From positions 1 through 62,541 of the forward strand of contig JANXWS010000070.1 of NCBI GenBank assembly GCA_025351005.1: 62,541 nt of DNA. Direction: 5' to 3'. The notes under the pieces are model-generated. The model made no database searches, was not told the origin of the DNA, and worked only from the letters and a program-made list of their open reading frames with translations. The position numbers and the translations under genes were made by a program. Positions within the stretch are counted from its first letter, which is position 1. The number at the start of each line of letters is the position of its first letter. The stretch is from Pseudomonadota bacterium (GTDB lineage: Bacteria > Pseudomonadota > Gammaproteobacteria > Steroidobacterales > Steroidobacteraceae). Positions 29,652 to 38,384 of the stretch are shown here, one piece after another.

Positions 29652-30290
29652 ATGCGGTCACTCATCCTGGTCAGCGTTCTGACGCTCGGCCTCGTATCGA
29701 CGACGACGGCGGCAGACGCCCGCGGCGTGCGCATGTTCGTGCGCCACGACGTGGCGGAATACGCTGCCTGGCGCAAGGGCTACGACAGCGTCGCCGCGAT
29801 GCAGCGCAACGGCGGGGTAACCGCCCAGGCCGTGTACCAGTCCACGGACAACCCGAACGACGTAACGGTGACCCACGATTTCAAGTCGCTCGAGAAGGCG
29901 AAGGCATTTGCCGGCTCGGCGGATCTGAAGGCGGCGATGCAGAGGGCAGGCGTCAAGGGCGCCCCGCGGATCTGGTTTGCGACGCCGACCGCGGGAAGCT
30001 CCGGGACGCCCGGGCATGTGCGGATGTTCGTGCACCACGAGGTAGCCGACTACGCTGCCTGGCGCAAGGTCTACGATGGCCGCGGCGCCAGTTTGCGCAG
30101 GGGTGGCGTGACCTCGCAGGCCGTCTACCAGTCGGCCGATGACCCGAACGACGTCACGGTGACGCACGACTTCAAGACCGTCGAGAAGGCGAAGGAGTTT
30201 GCCGCGTCCGCCGAGCTCAAGACGGCGATGCAAAATGCGGGCGTCAAGGGCGCGCCGCAGATCTGGTTCACGACCCGGGCGGCGAAGTAA
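29652..30290 (+). CDS. Secreted protein with two tandem ABM-like domains
   Basis: A 212-residue exported protein. A signal peptide (1-21) is followed by two near-identical units: residues 27-110 (RMFVRHDVAEYAAWRK to APRIWF) and 124-207 (RMFVHHEVADYAAWRK to APQIWF), offset by exactly 97 residues. Each looks like a small dimeric alpha/beta-barrel domain of the antibiotic-biosynthesis-monooxygenase type; two in one chain would form the barrel pair intramolecularly. The DNA copies are still very similar at 291-base offset (a 19-base identical run begins at 29760 and 30051), so the duplication is recent or kept uniform. GAGGGGGA before the ATG is the ribosome site. Ligand or activity unknown. Confidence 0.82.
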   Translation: MRSLILVSVLTLGLVSTTTAADARGVRMFVRHDVAEYAAWRKGYDSVAAMQRNGGVTAQAVYQSTDNPNDVTVTHDFKSLEKAKAFAGSADLKAAMQRAGVKGAPRIWFATPTAGSSGTPGHVRMFVHHEVADYAAWRKVYDGRGASLRRGGVTSQAVYQSADDPNDVTVTHDFKTVEKAKEFAASAELKTAMQNAGVKGAPQIWFTTRAAK

Positions 30291-30561
30291 AACCCGCTCT
30301 CGAGCTCGCGACCGCGCCGGCGCCGCCGCGCTCGCCGGCCGGGAGCCGTCATCGCCGGAGACGGGACCGCCGATGCGCGGTCGTATTGCTGCGCCGCGGT
30401 ACGGCATTCCGCGCGCAACCGACGAGCCTCTTGACTGCGATGCCCGGCAGGCGTTTCTTAGCGGACGCCAGCCGCAGCCCGGCGGCCGGGCCGCCCGCGC
30501 GTCCACCGTTCGCCGGCGCGACCTGGGGACAACAGTCTACGAACCGTTAGGGGGATCACTC

Positions 30562-31146
30562 ATGCAGAGCAAATTCATCGCGGCCACGATCATCGGCCTT
30601 GCCGCAGTCGCGACGGTGTCCAGTGCGGGCGCGGACAAGGCGGCGCCTGCGGCGGCGGCAAAGCCCGCCGATTCCGACGCCGCCCTGATCAAGAGCGCGA
30701 TGAGTGCCGCGCCTGCGGCCGTCGGCAAGCATGCGACGCTCATCGCGATGGAGGCCGGCGGCCAGATGCGCACGCTGCGCAAGGGCACGAATGGCTTCAC
30801 CTGCATGCCCGATAACCCGGCGACGCCGGGCCCGGACCCGATGTGCATGGACGCGGCGGCATCGGATTGGGTGCACGCGTGGATGACGCACAAACCGCCG
30901 CCGGCGGGCAAGGTCGGTCTCATGTACATGCTGGCCGGCGGCACCGACGCGAGCAACACCGATCCGTACGCTGAGAAGCCCTCCACGGAAAATCACTGGA
31001 TCAACACCGGTCCGCACGTGATGATCGTCGGTGCCGACGCGAGCTTCTACGACGCCTACCCGAAGAGCGCCGATCCGGACACGAAGTCACCGTACGTGAT
31101 GTGGGCGGGAACGCCGTACCAGCACCTGATGGTGCCGATCAGGTAA
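30562..31146 (+). CDS. Secreted protein, unknown
   Basis: A 194-residue exported protein with a signal peptide at 1-23 (MQSKFIAATIIGLAAVATVS). An Ala/Lys/Pro-rich linker leads to a compact domain containing GGQMRTLRKGTNGFTCMP, GPDPMCMDAA, HWINTGPHVMIVG and a conserved-looking end, SPYVMWAGTPYQHLMVPI. Two cysteines may pair. AGGGGG precedes the ATG; the open frame upstream of it looks non-coding. I recognise it only as a conserved secreted hypothetical. It follows the tandem-domain secreted protein by 271 bases. Confidence 0.72.
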   Translation: MQSKFIAATIIGLAAVATVSSAGADKAAPAAAAKPADSDAALIKSAMSAAPAAVGKHATLIAMEAGGQMRTLRKGTNGFTCMPDNPATPGPDPMCMDAAASDWVHAWMTHKPPPAGKVGLMYMLAGGTDASNTDPYAEKPSTENHWINTGPHVMIVGADASFYDAYPKSADPDTKSPYVMWAGTPYQHLMVPIR

Positions 31147-31243
31147 GCGCACTGACCGCGGTCGACCGGCGCTGCGACGCCGGCGACCGCGGGCACAAGC
31201 GCCAGCGTCCGGCGCCGGCGAGGCGGAGTACCGGCCGCCGGGG

Positions 31244-31588
31244 CTATGCAGTACGACGCTCGACCGCGACGCGGACGGTCAGGTTGTGACTGCCGCCGCC
31301 GAGGATGATGCCGCGCAGCGGAGAAACGTCGCCGAAGTCGCGCCCCCACGCGATCGCGACGTGATCAGTGCCGACGTGCGCGTCATTGGTCGGATCCAGC
31401 TCGCTCCAGCCGAACGGCGGACTGTAGACGGCGACCCACGCGTGCGAGGCCCCGCCGCCGACGAGTCCAGGGACAGTCGTCCGCGAGTCTCAAGCGTCGC
31501 CCGTCGCAGCAACGGTCGTGGCGGCGGCCGCCGTGACCGGTGCGTCATGGCTCCGCAGGTAACCGCTGACGTAGCGGGCAGCGAGCCC
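31244..31588 (-). pseudogene. C-terminal remnant of a transglutaminase-like protease
   Basis: Read leftward, this single frame gives GLAARYVSGYL, then an in-frame TGA (31490-31492), then ASHAWVAVYSPPFGWSELDP, TNDAHVGTD, AWGRDFGDVSPLRGI, GGGSHNLTV and a stop. These are the His and Asp regions and C-terminus of the bacterial transglutaminase-like family usually encoded next to alpha-E and ATP-grasp genes. The N-terminal half with the catalytic cysteine is missing: at about 31588 the sequence changes abruptly into the alpha-E gene on the opposite strand. A truncated, stop-interrupted relic. Confidence 0.75.
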
Positions 31589-32308
31589 GCGCGCGCGCTG
31601 CGCGACATGCTGCCGGCGGAGGCGTGGGAGCTGCTGAACCAGTTCTACCTCGAGCTCGCCGAGGAGCTGTCGCGGGGCCTCAGCAAGCGCGCCCGGTTCC
31701 CGGTGCTGAAGCGCATCGTGCAGGCCTCGCAGACGCTGACCGGCGGTCTCGAGGGGACGTTGAACCGCAACGACGCCTACACGTTCCTGGTGCTCGGCCG
31801 CAACGTCGAGCGCGCCGACATGACCAGCCGGATCGTCGACGTGCATTCCGCCCAGCTGCTGCCCGCCGAGACGCCCGAACTGCGGCCGTTCGACTCGATT
31901 CAGTGGATGAGCGTGCTCACGTCGTTGTCCGGCTACCAGATGTATCGCATGGGCCGGCGCACTCGTGTCAGCCGCATCGACGTGCTCGAGTTCCTGCTGC
32001 GCGACGTGGAGTTCCCGCGGGCCTGCCTGTTCTGTCTGAAGCAGGTCGCCGCAGTACTGCGCACGCTGCCGCGCAGCGCCGGCGTGCTCGACACCACCGC
32101 GGGCGCCTGCCACTTCCTGGACGAGGCCGCGCTCGACCAGGCCGGGGTGCACGCGCTGGTCGACCAGTTGCAGCTGCACATCATCGCTGTACACGACGGC
32201 ATTGCGAGCACCTACTTCCCGGTGCAGGCGGCCGCCGCCGTTGACAGCGTTCCGACGCAGAACAGCGAGCAGCGGCAGACGATGCCGCTGCTCGCCGTAC
32301 CCGGCTGA
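31586..32308 (+). pseudogene. N-terminally truncated alpha-E (DUF403) domain gene
   Basis: About 240 residues of an alpha-E domain protein, helical and conserved: ARALRDMLPAEAWELLNQFY, GTLNRNDAYTFLVLGRNVER, FDSIQWMSVLTSLSGYQMYR and LLRDVEFPRACLFCL. Full alpha-E proteins have roughly 310 residues or are fused to a circularly permuted ATP-grasp; here the first quarter is absent. The frame stays open leftward to 31286, but that part is antisense to the transglutaminase relic and is not alpha-E sequence. An ATG at 31607 could still start a truncated product. In intact loci the alpha-E and transglutaminase genes run in the same direction; here they are head to head. Confidence 0.75.
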
Positions 32309-32374
32309 GGGCGCGCGGGCGCAGCCCAGCCGGTGCCGGGGGCGGAAGCCGCCCCCCGTCACCCGCCGCGGCGG

Positions 32375-32821
32375 CTACTTCAGAATCAGCTCGCGGATGA
32401 TCTGGTCGCCCAGGATCTCGCGGATTGAGTCGCGTTCGCCGGACTGCTGGTCCATCTTCTGCGGGCTCGCGCCCCACAGCTTCTTGTCGATCGCGGACAT
32501 CTTCTCGTCGATCGTGTCGAACGTGGCGAAGTTCGGGTAGGTCGTGACCAGGTACAGGTCCGGGTCATGCGGTGAGCGTGGCGTCGCCGAAAACACCGCA
32601 TAGCTCACGACGATGCCGGCCTTCTTGGCTTCCTCCATTTCGACCTTGAAGTGCGTGCCGAGCCAGGTCAGGTACTCGAAATACTTGCCCGGTTTGGTGC
32701 GGACCGAGGTCACGTCGGTCACCGGGCCGTCCTTGTACGGCAGATCGTCGGCCAGCACGGCGCCGGAACCCAGGCACAAGGCAGCCGCCGCGAGGCAGCG
32801 CACGAGCCAGTTGGAAGTCAT
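32375..32821 (-). CDS. Secreted dimeric alpha/beta-barrel-like protein
   Basis: A 148-residue exported protein. The signal peptide is MTSNWLVRCLAAAALCLG to about residue 24 (AVLADD). The mature part, VTDVTSVRTKPGKYFEYL to PDLYLVTTYPNFATFD, resembles NIPSNAP/ABM-type ferredoxin-like folds, with an acidic-basic helix at the end. AAGGGGA before the ATG at 32821 supports that start over the longer open frame. Role unknown. It is the second secreted ABM-like protein in this part of the window, without close sequence similarity to the tandem one. Confidence 0.72.
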   Translation of the reverse strand: MTSNWLVRCLAAAALCLGSGAVLADDLPYKDGPVTDVTSVRTKPGKYFEYLTWLGTHFKVEMEEAKKAGIVVSYAVFSATPRSPHDPDLYLVTTYPNFATFDTIDEKMSAIDKKLWGASPQKMDQQSGERDSIREILGDQIIRELILK

Positions 32822-33068
32822 GGCAATCCCCTTTCTTTCGTTGATGGAGTGTGAGTGCCGCGGCGTCGCCGCCGCCGGCGGAGTCAGTGTAGCCGATGCC
32901 GGCCGGTCGCGGCAGCCGCCTGCGTGTTGCGTACGATCAGCACATGGTGCGACGTCGCGCATCTGGCCGTTTGCGCTGGCCCGGAGCCGGGCGTAACGTG
33001 ACGGCGCGCCCGGGTGTGCGGGCGCGCCGGGCGGATGCGCGTATAAACCGCCGCCTCCAGGAGGACGA

Positions 33069-33284
33069 GTGGACGATTACATGACGGCGGACGACTGGGG
33101 CGCGCTCGTGCGGCTGAACGACCGTGCCAAACGCGGACTCGCGGCCGCCGCGGTCTCGGCGAGCCAGGCCGAGAAGCTCGTGCGGCGCGGCTACCTCGAA
33201 CCGGCCGCCAAGGGCACCAGCTACGTCGTCTCGCCGGCCGGCCGGCTGGCGATCAGCAACTGGGAACGGAGCCGGCGCACCTAA
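33069..33284 (+). CDS. Small winged-helix-like protein
   Basis: A 71-residue cytoplasmic protein starting at GTG with AGGAGG four bases upstream. The sequence (LVRLNDRAKRGLAAAAVSAS, AEKLVRRGYLEPAAKGTSYV, VSPAGRLAISNWE) resembles a small winged helix: recognition helix, wing and final strand. It could bind DNA. I do not recognise a named family. Confidence 0.6.
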   Translation: MDDYMTADDWGALVRLNDRAKRGLAAAAVSASQAEKLVRRGYLEPAAKGTSYVVSPAGRLAISNWERSRRT

Positions 33285-33317
33285 AGGGGCCCGGTCGCCA
33301 GCGGCGGCCGGTGCGCG

Positions 33318-33902
<585 letters not shown>

Positions 33903-34062
33903 CTCCTCTCCTGTGGCGCGTTAGGCGGCTGCGTGCCGCCGTCCCCGTCTCCGACAGAGTGCCACGCCGCGCAACGGCCGTGCAGAGGCGACGCGGGCTG
34001 TATAGTGCTGGCTTCACGTCGAGCCGCCCGACGGCGCGTCGATGTCCGAATGGGGTGACCCG

Positions 34063-37000
34063 ATGACTCCTCGCACGCCGTTCGCGTGCCTCGCCGCGTT
34101 GGGCGCGGCCCTCCTTGCATGGGTCCCGCCGGGCGCACGCGGGGCGCCGACCGGCGCGGAACCGCTGCCGGCGGTCGAGTGGCGCCTGGCCGGGCCGTTC
34201 CGTGGCGGCTGGAGCACGATGGCCGTCGGTGTGCCCGGACTTCCGGATACATATTATGCGGGCACCGCCGGCGGCGGAGTCTGGAAGACCACGGACTCAG
34301 GCCGCAGCTGGCGGCCCGTCGGCGACGGGGCGCCGATCACGGCGGTCGGCGCGCTCGCGGTCGCGCCATCCGATCCGGGCGTCGTCTACGTCGGCACCGG
34401 GCAGGCCGACCCGCGCTACGACATCGGCGGCGGCAGCGGCGTCTACCGCTCGCGCGATGGCGGTGCCAGCTGGGAGTCGGCGGGGCTGCTGGACAGCCGT
34501 CACATCGGCGCGCTGCTCGTCGACCGACGCGACGCGAACCTGGTCCTGGTCGCCGCGCTTGGCCACGTGTTCGGGCCCGGCGGCGAGCGCGGCGTCTACC
34601 GCAGTACCGACGGCGGCGGCAGCTGGACCCGCACGCTCTACGTGGACGAGCAGACCGGTGCCGTCGACCTCGCCGTCGACCCCGTCGACCCGGACGTCGT
34701 ATACGCCTCGACCTGGACCGCGCGCGTCTGGCCGTGGCTCAGCTACTTCACGCCGATCGAAGGGCCGGGCAGTGCGATCTTCCGCTCCCAGGACGGTGGC
34801 CGCAGCTGGCAGCGACTAGGCGGCGCGGGCTGGCCCGGCGGCGACCTGGGTCGCATCGGGGTCGCGGTCACGCGCGCTGCGGGCGCGACCAGGATCTACG
34901 CCACGGTTGCCAGCGAGCACGACGGCGGGCTGTACCGTTCCGACGACGCCGGCGGACACTGGATGCGCGTCCACGACGCCGGCTGGGCAACCACCTGGTA
35001 CGTCGGCCGGCTGACGGTATCGCCGGTCGATCCCGACGACGTGTTCCTGCCTGGCCAGTCGATTCACGAGTCGAAGGACGGCGGCCGCAGCTTCACGATC
35101 GTGCGCGGCGCGCCCGGCGGCGACGACTATCATTTCCTGTGGATCAACCCGCGCGACCCGGCGCGGCGTGTCGCGTCGAGCGATCAGGGCGTGATCGTCA
35201 CCGTCAACGGCGGCCAGAGCTGGAGCGACTGGTACAATCAGCCCACCGGCCAGTTCTACCACCTCGCGACCGACCGGCGCTTTCCGTACCGGATCTACTC
35301 CGGCCAGCAGGACTCGGGCTCGGCTCGCGTCGCGAGCCGCAGCAACGACGGCGCGATCGGCGAACGCGACTGGCGGCCGGTCGGCGCCGAGGAGCGCGAC
35401 TTCGACCTGCCCGACCCGGAGGACCCGTCGATCGTGTTCGGCAGCGGACTCGGTGGACGGATCACGCGCTGGGACGAGCGCACCGGCGAGCGCGCGAACG
35501 TCTCGCCGTGGCCGCTGACGAGCTACGGCAAGCGGCCGACGGACTTTCGCTATCACTACAACTGGTTCACGCCGCTCGCGTTCTCCGCGAAGCCGCCGTT
35601 TGCGCTCTATGCGGGCGCGCAGGTCCTGTTCCGCTCGCTCGACCGCGGCGCGCACTGGGAGGCGGCGAGCCCCGACCTCAGCGGTCGGGCCGCGGGCGAG
35701 CGCGATTGCAGCGGCAGCCCGGATCCGGCGCGCGCGCTCGCGTGCGGATTCGGCGTCATCAACGCGATCGCCCCGTCGCCCCGCGACGGCGCCGAGATCT
35801 GGGTCGGGACCGACGACGGGCTAGTCTGGCTGACGCGCGACGGCGCGCGGAACTGGGCGCGGGTCACGCCGCCGGGCCTCCCGCCGTGGGCCAAGGTCAG
35901 CAGCATCGACCTGCCAAGCGGCAGCCCGGGCACCGCCTACGTCGCGGTCGACAACCACCGCCAGGACGACGTGCGGCCGTACGTCTACCGGACCGCGGAT
36001 TACGGCGCCAGCTGGACGGCGATCGGCGGCGCGCTGCCCGCAGGGCACTTCGTCAGCGTCGTGCGCGCCGATCCGCTGCGGGCCGGGCTCCTGTACGCCG
36101 GCACCGAGCTTGGCGTCCAGATCTCCTTTGACGACGGCGAGCACTGGGAGGCGCTGAACGCGAACCTGCCGCCGGTGTGGGTCCACGACCTCCTCGTCCA
36201 CGACGGCGACCTGATCGCCGCGACCAATGGCCGTGCCATCTGGGTGCTCGACGACGTGGGCCCGCTCCGCCAGCGCGCGCTGGCGGCGACCGGCGCGGCG
36301 CGTCTCTACGCGCCGTCGCCGGCCTACCGGCTGCGCGCCAATACCTACCAGGACATGCCGCCGGAGCCCGAGTCGCCGCTCGGCCGCAACCCGCCCACCG
36401 GCGCGATCATCGACTACCTGCTGCCGGACGCCGCGCGCGGGCCGGTCGAGATCGAGGTGCACGACGCCGCCGGAAGACTGGTGCGACGCTTCGCGAGCGA
36501 CGCGCCGGACGAGGACCTGCAGGTCGCGGCGTACTTCACCTCCGACTGGCTGCAGCGCCCGGCGCGGCCGTCGGCGGCCGCGGGTCCGCACCGCTTCGTG
36601 TGGGACCTGCGTTATGCGCGACCGCGCGCGATCCGTTACGAGTACAGCATCTCGGCCTCGTACGCCGAGGGGGCGCCGCTGGTCCCGGGTGGGCCGCTGG
36701 CGTTGCCGGGCGAGTACCGCGTGACGCTGGTCGTCGACGGCCGGCGCCTCGATGCGCCGCTCACGATACTCGCCGACCCACGCCTCGATGTGACGCCGGA
36801 CGCGCTCGCCGCGGGCGTCCGGTTCTCGCGCACGCTCGCGCAGACGCTCGCCCGCGCGGCGCGCGGCTACGACGAGATCAGCGCGGTACGGGCCGCGCTT
36901 GCCGCGCAGCGCAAGGCGGGCGCGGCGCCCGGCGCTACGCTCGCGGCGCGGCTTGCCGCGCTCGATGCAATGCTGGCCGCGCTCGTGACCGGCGACCGCG

Positions 37001-37278
37001 AAGCGGATCCGAACCTGGCGGCCGCCGGAGACGTGCTCGCGCATCTCGCGGGCGACGTCGACAACGCCGATCGAGCACCGACGGCGGCGCAGCGCGAGGT
37101 GGCGACGCGGAGCGCGGGGCGCGTGGACATCGCGCTCGACCGCTGGCAGAAAGTGAAGTCGGGTGAGCTCGCCGCGGTGAACCGCCTGCTGGTGGCGGCG
37201 CGCCGTGCGCCGCTGCGCGTGCCGCCGGCAGCCGAACTGCGGCGGGCGCCGCCGCCGGACGACGACGACCGGCCGTGA
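34063..37278 (+). CDS. Large secreted BNR/Asp-box beta-propeller protein
   Basis: A 1071-residue exported protein (signal peptide about 1-28, MTPRTPFACLAALGAALLAW). At least ten Asp-box (BNR) motifs appear between about 60 and 720, for example TTDSGRSW, SRDGGASW, STDGGGSW, SQDGGRSW, SKDGGRSF, SLDRGAHW and TADYGASW, as in the sortilin/VPS10-like and exo-sialidase-like propellers. The last 350 residues hold an Ig-like segment (VEIEVHDAAGRLVRR) and an alanine-rich helical end. Such proteins are often annotated as glycosyl hydrolase, but no catalytic residues are evident here. The ATG at 34063 is preferred over 34042 because a GGGTGA site and the signal peptide follow from it. Confidence 0.85.
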   Translation: MTPRTPFACLAALGAALLAWVPPGARGAPTGAEPLPAVEWRLAGPFRGGWSTMAVGVPGLPDTYYAGTAGGGVWKTTDSGRSWRPVGDGAPITAVGALAVAPSDPGVVYVGTGQADPRYDIGGGSGVYRSRDGGASWESAGLLDSRHIGALLVDRRDANLVLVAALGHVFGPGGERGVYRSTDGGGSWTRTLYVDEQTGAVDLAVDPVDPDVVYASTWTARVWPWLSYFTPIEGPGSAIFRSQDGGRSWQRLGGAGWPGGDLGRIGVAVTRAAGATRIYATVASEHDGGLYRSDDAGGHWMRVHDAGWATTWYVGRLTVSPVDPDDVFLPGQSIHESKDGGRSFTIVRGAPGGDDYHFLWINPRDPARRVASSDQGVIVTVNGGQSWSDWYNQPTGQFYHLATDRRFPYRIYSGQQDSGSARVASRSNDGAIGERDWRPVGAEERDFDLPDPEDPSIVFGSGLGGRITRWDERTGERANVSPWPLTSYGKRPTDFRYHYNWFTPLAFSAKPPFALYAGAQVLFRSLDRGAHWEAASPDLSGRAAGERDCSGSPDPARALACGFGVINAIAPSPRDGAEIWVGTDDGLVWLTRDGARNWARVTPPGLPPWAKVSSIDLPSGSPGTAYVAVDNHRQDDVRPYVYRTADYGASWTAIGGALPAGHFVSVVRADPLRAGLLYAGTELGVQISFDDGEHWEALNANLPPVWVHDLLVHDGDLIAATNGRAIWVLDDVGPLRQRALAATGAARLYAPSPAYRLRANTYQDMPPEPESPLGRNPPTGAIIDYLLPDAARGPVEIEVHDAAGRLVRRFASDAPDEDLQVAAYFTSDWLQRPARPSAAAGPHRFVWDLRYARPRAIRYEYSISASYAEGAPLVPGGPLALPGEYRVTLVVDGRRLDAPLTILADPRLDVTPDALAAGVRFSRTLAQTLARAARGYDEISAVRAALAAQRKAGAAPGATLAARLAALDAMLAALVTGDREADPNLAAAGDVLAHLAGDVDNADRAPTAAQREVATRSAGRVDIALDRWQKVKSGELAAVNRLLVAARRAPLRVPPAAELRRAPPPDDDDRP

Positions 37279-37294
37279 GCCGCCGTTCCCGGGC

Positions 37295-38374
37295 TCAGCG
37301 GTAGCGCGCCATCAAGCTCGCAAGCTTGGCGGCACCCGGCGACAGCCGCTCGAAGGGCAGGCGGTTGAGCGGCGTCGCTGAGGTGCGGTTGGCGGCGTGC
37401 AGGTCGCCGCCGGCCGCCGGGTCGGCGTGCAGGAGGCCCGTGACGTACTGGCCTTCCTTGAGCTTCGCGGCGATATAGGCGTAAGCGGCGGCGCGGTCTG
37501 ACGTGTCGAAGCCCGGGTCGAGCTTCTTCAGGTGGACGTGGCTGCCGTCGTGCAGCGGCACGACGACTTCCTCGCCCTCGCGGTAGTCGACCGAGATCGA
37601 CTCGGCCGGCGCGATGAAATCCGCCGCCGCGCCGCTGTGGAAGTCGGCCTCCACGGCCGGGTGGTAGTGCTCGCGCGTGAAGGCGTAGCTCTTGGTCGAG
37701 CCCTCGTGATCGTTGAACGTGACGCACGGCGACAGCACGTCGATCAGGGCGAAGCCGGGATGGCTGAGGCCGGCGCGGATCAGCGGCACCAGCTGCGGCT
37801 TGTCACCGGAGAAGCCGCGCGCGACGAAGCCGGCGCCGAGCGACAGCGCGAGCAGCGCCGGGTCGACCGGCGGCTGGGTGTTGGCGTCGCCCTTCTTCGA
37901 TTTCGTGCCGACGTCGGCCGACGCGGAGAACTGGCCCTTGGTGAGGCCGTAGACGCCGTTGTTCTCGATCAGGTAGAGCATGTTCAGGTTGCGGCGCATC
38001 GCGTGGGCGAGCTGGCCGAGGCCGATCGACAGCGAGTCGCCGTCGCCGGAGACGCCGATGTAGGTGAGTTCGCGGTTGGCCGCGTTGGCGCCGGTCGCGA
38101 CGGACGCCATGCGGCCGTGCACGCCGTTGAAGCCGTGCGCCTCGCCGACGAAGTAGGCGGTCGTCTTCGACGAGCAGCCGATGCCGGACAGCTTGACGAG
38201 CCGGTGCGGCTCGAGCGACAGCCCCCAGCAGGCCTCGACGATCGCGGCCGTGATCGAATCGTGGCCGCAGCCGGCACACAGCGTCGACATGCCGCCTTCG
38301 TAGTCCCGGCGGGTAAGCCCGAGCGAATTGCGCGGGAGCGAAGGATGGGCGACCTTGGGCTTGGGCGTCGACAT
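37295..38374 (-). CDS. korB: 2-oxoacid:acceptor oxidoreductase, beta subunit
   Basis: The thiamine-diphosphate subunit (359 residues) of a 2-oxoacid:ferredoxin oxidoreductase, which decarboxylates a 2-oxoacid (2-oxoglutarate by best analogy) to an acyl-CoA and passes electrons to iron-sulfur carriers. The ThDP motif starts at GDGDSLSIGLG (111-120) and continues to IENNGVYGLT. C33, C36 (CAGCGH), C67 and C217 (LSPCVTF) match the cysteine pattern that binds the 4Fe-4S cluster in KorB-type subunits. It lies 10 bases after korA as the last gene of the operon. Pyruvate or another substrate cannot be ruled out. Confidence 0.92.
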   Translation of the reverse strand: MSTPKPKVAHPSLPRNSLGLTRRDYEGGMSTLCAGCGHDSITAAIVEACWGLSLEPHRLVKLSGIGCSSKTTAYFVGEAHGFNGVHGRMASVATGANAANRELTYIGVSGDGDSLSIGLGQLAHAMRRNLNMLYLIENNGVYGLTKGQFSASADVGTKSKKGDANTQPPVDPALLALSLGAGFVARGFSGDKPQLVPLIRAGLSHPGFALIDVLSPCVTFNDHEGSTKSYAFTREHYHPAVEADFHSGAAADFIAPAESISVDYREGEEVVVPLHDGSHVHLKKLDPGFDTSDRAAAYAYIAAKLKEGQYVTGLLHADPAAGGDLHAANRTSATPLNRLPFERLSPGAAKLASLMARYR

Positions 38375-38384
38375 CGGGTCTCTC

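Noticed and set aside
31286..31585. Upstream extension of the alpha-E frame to an ATG at 31286
   Set aside because: These 100 codons are antisense to the transglutaminase relic and have no similarity to alpha-E proteins.
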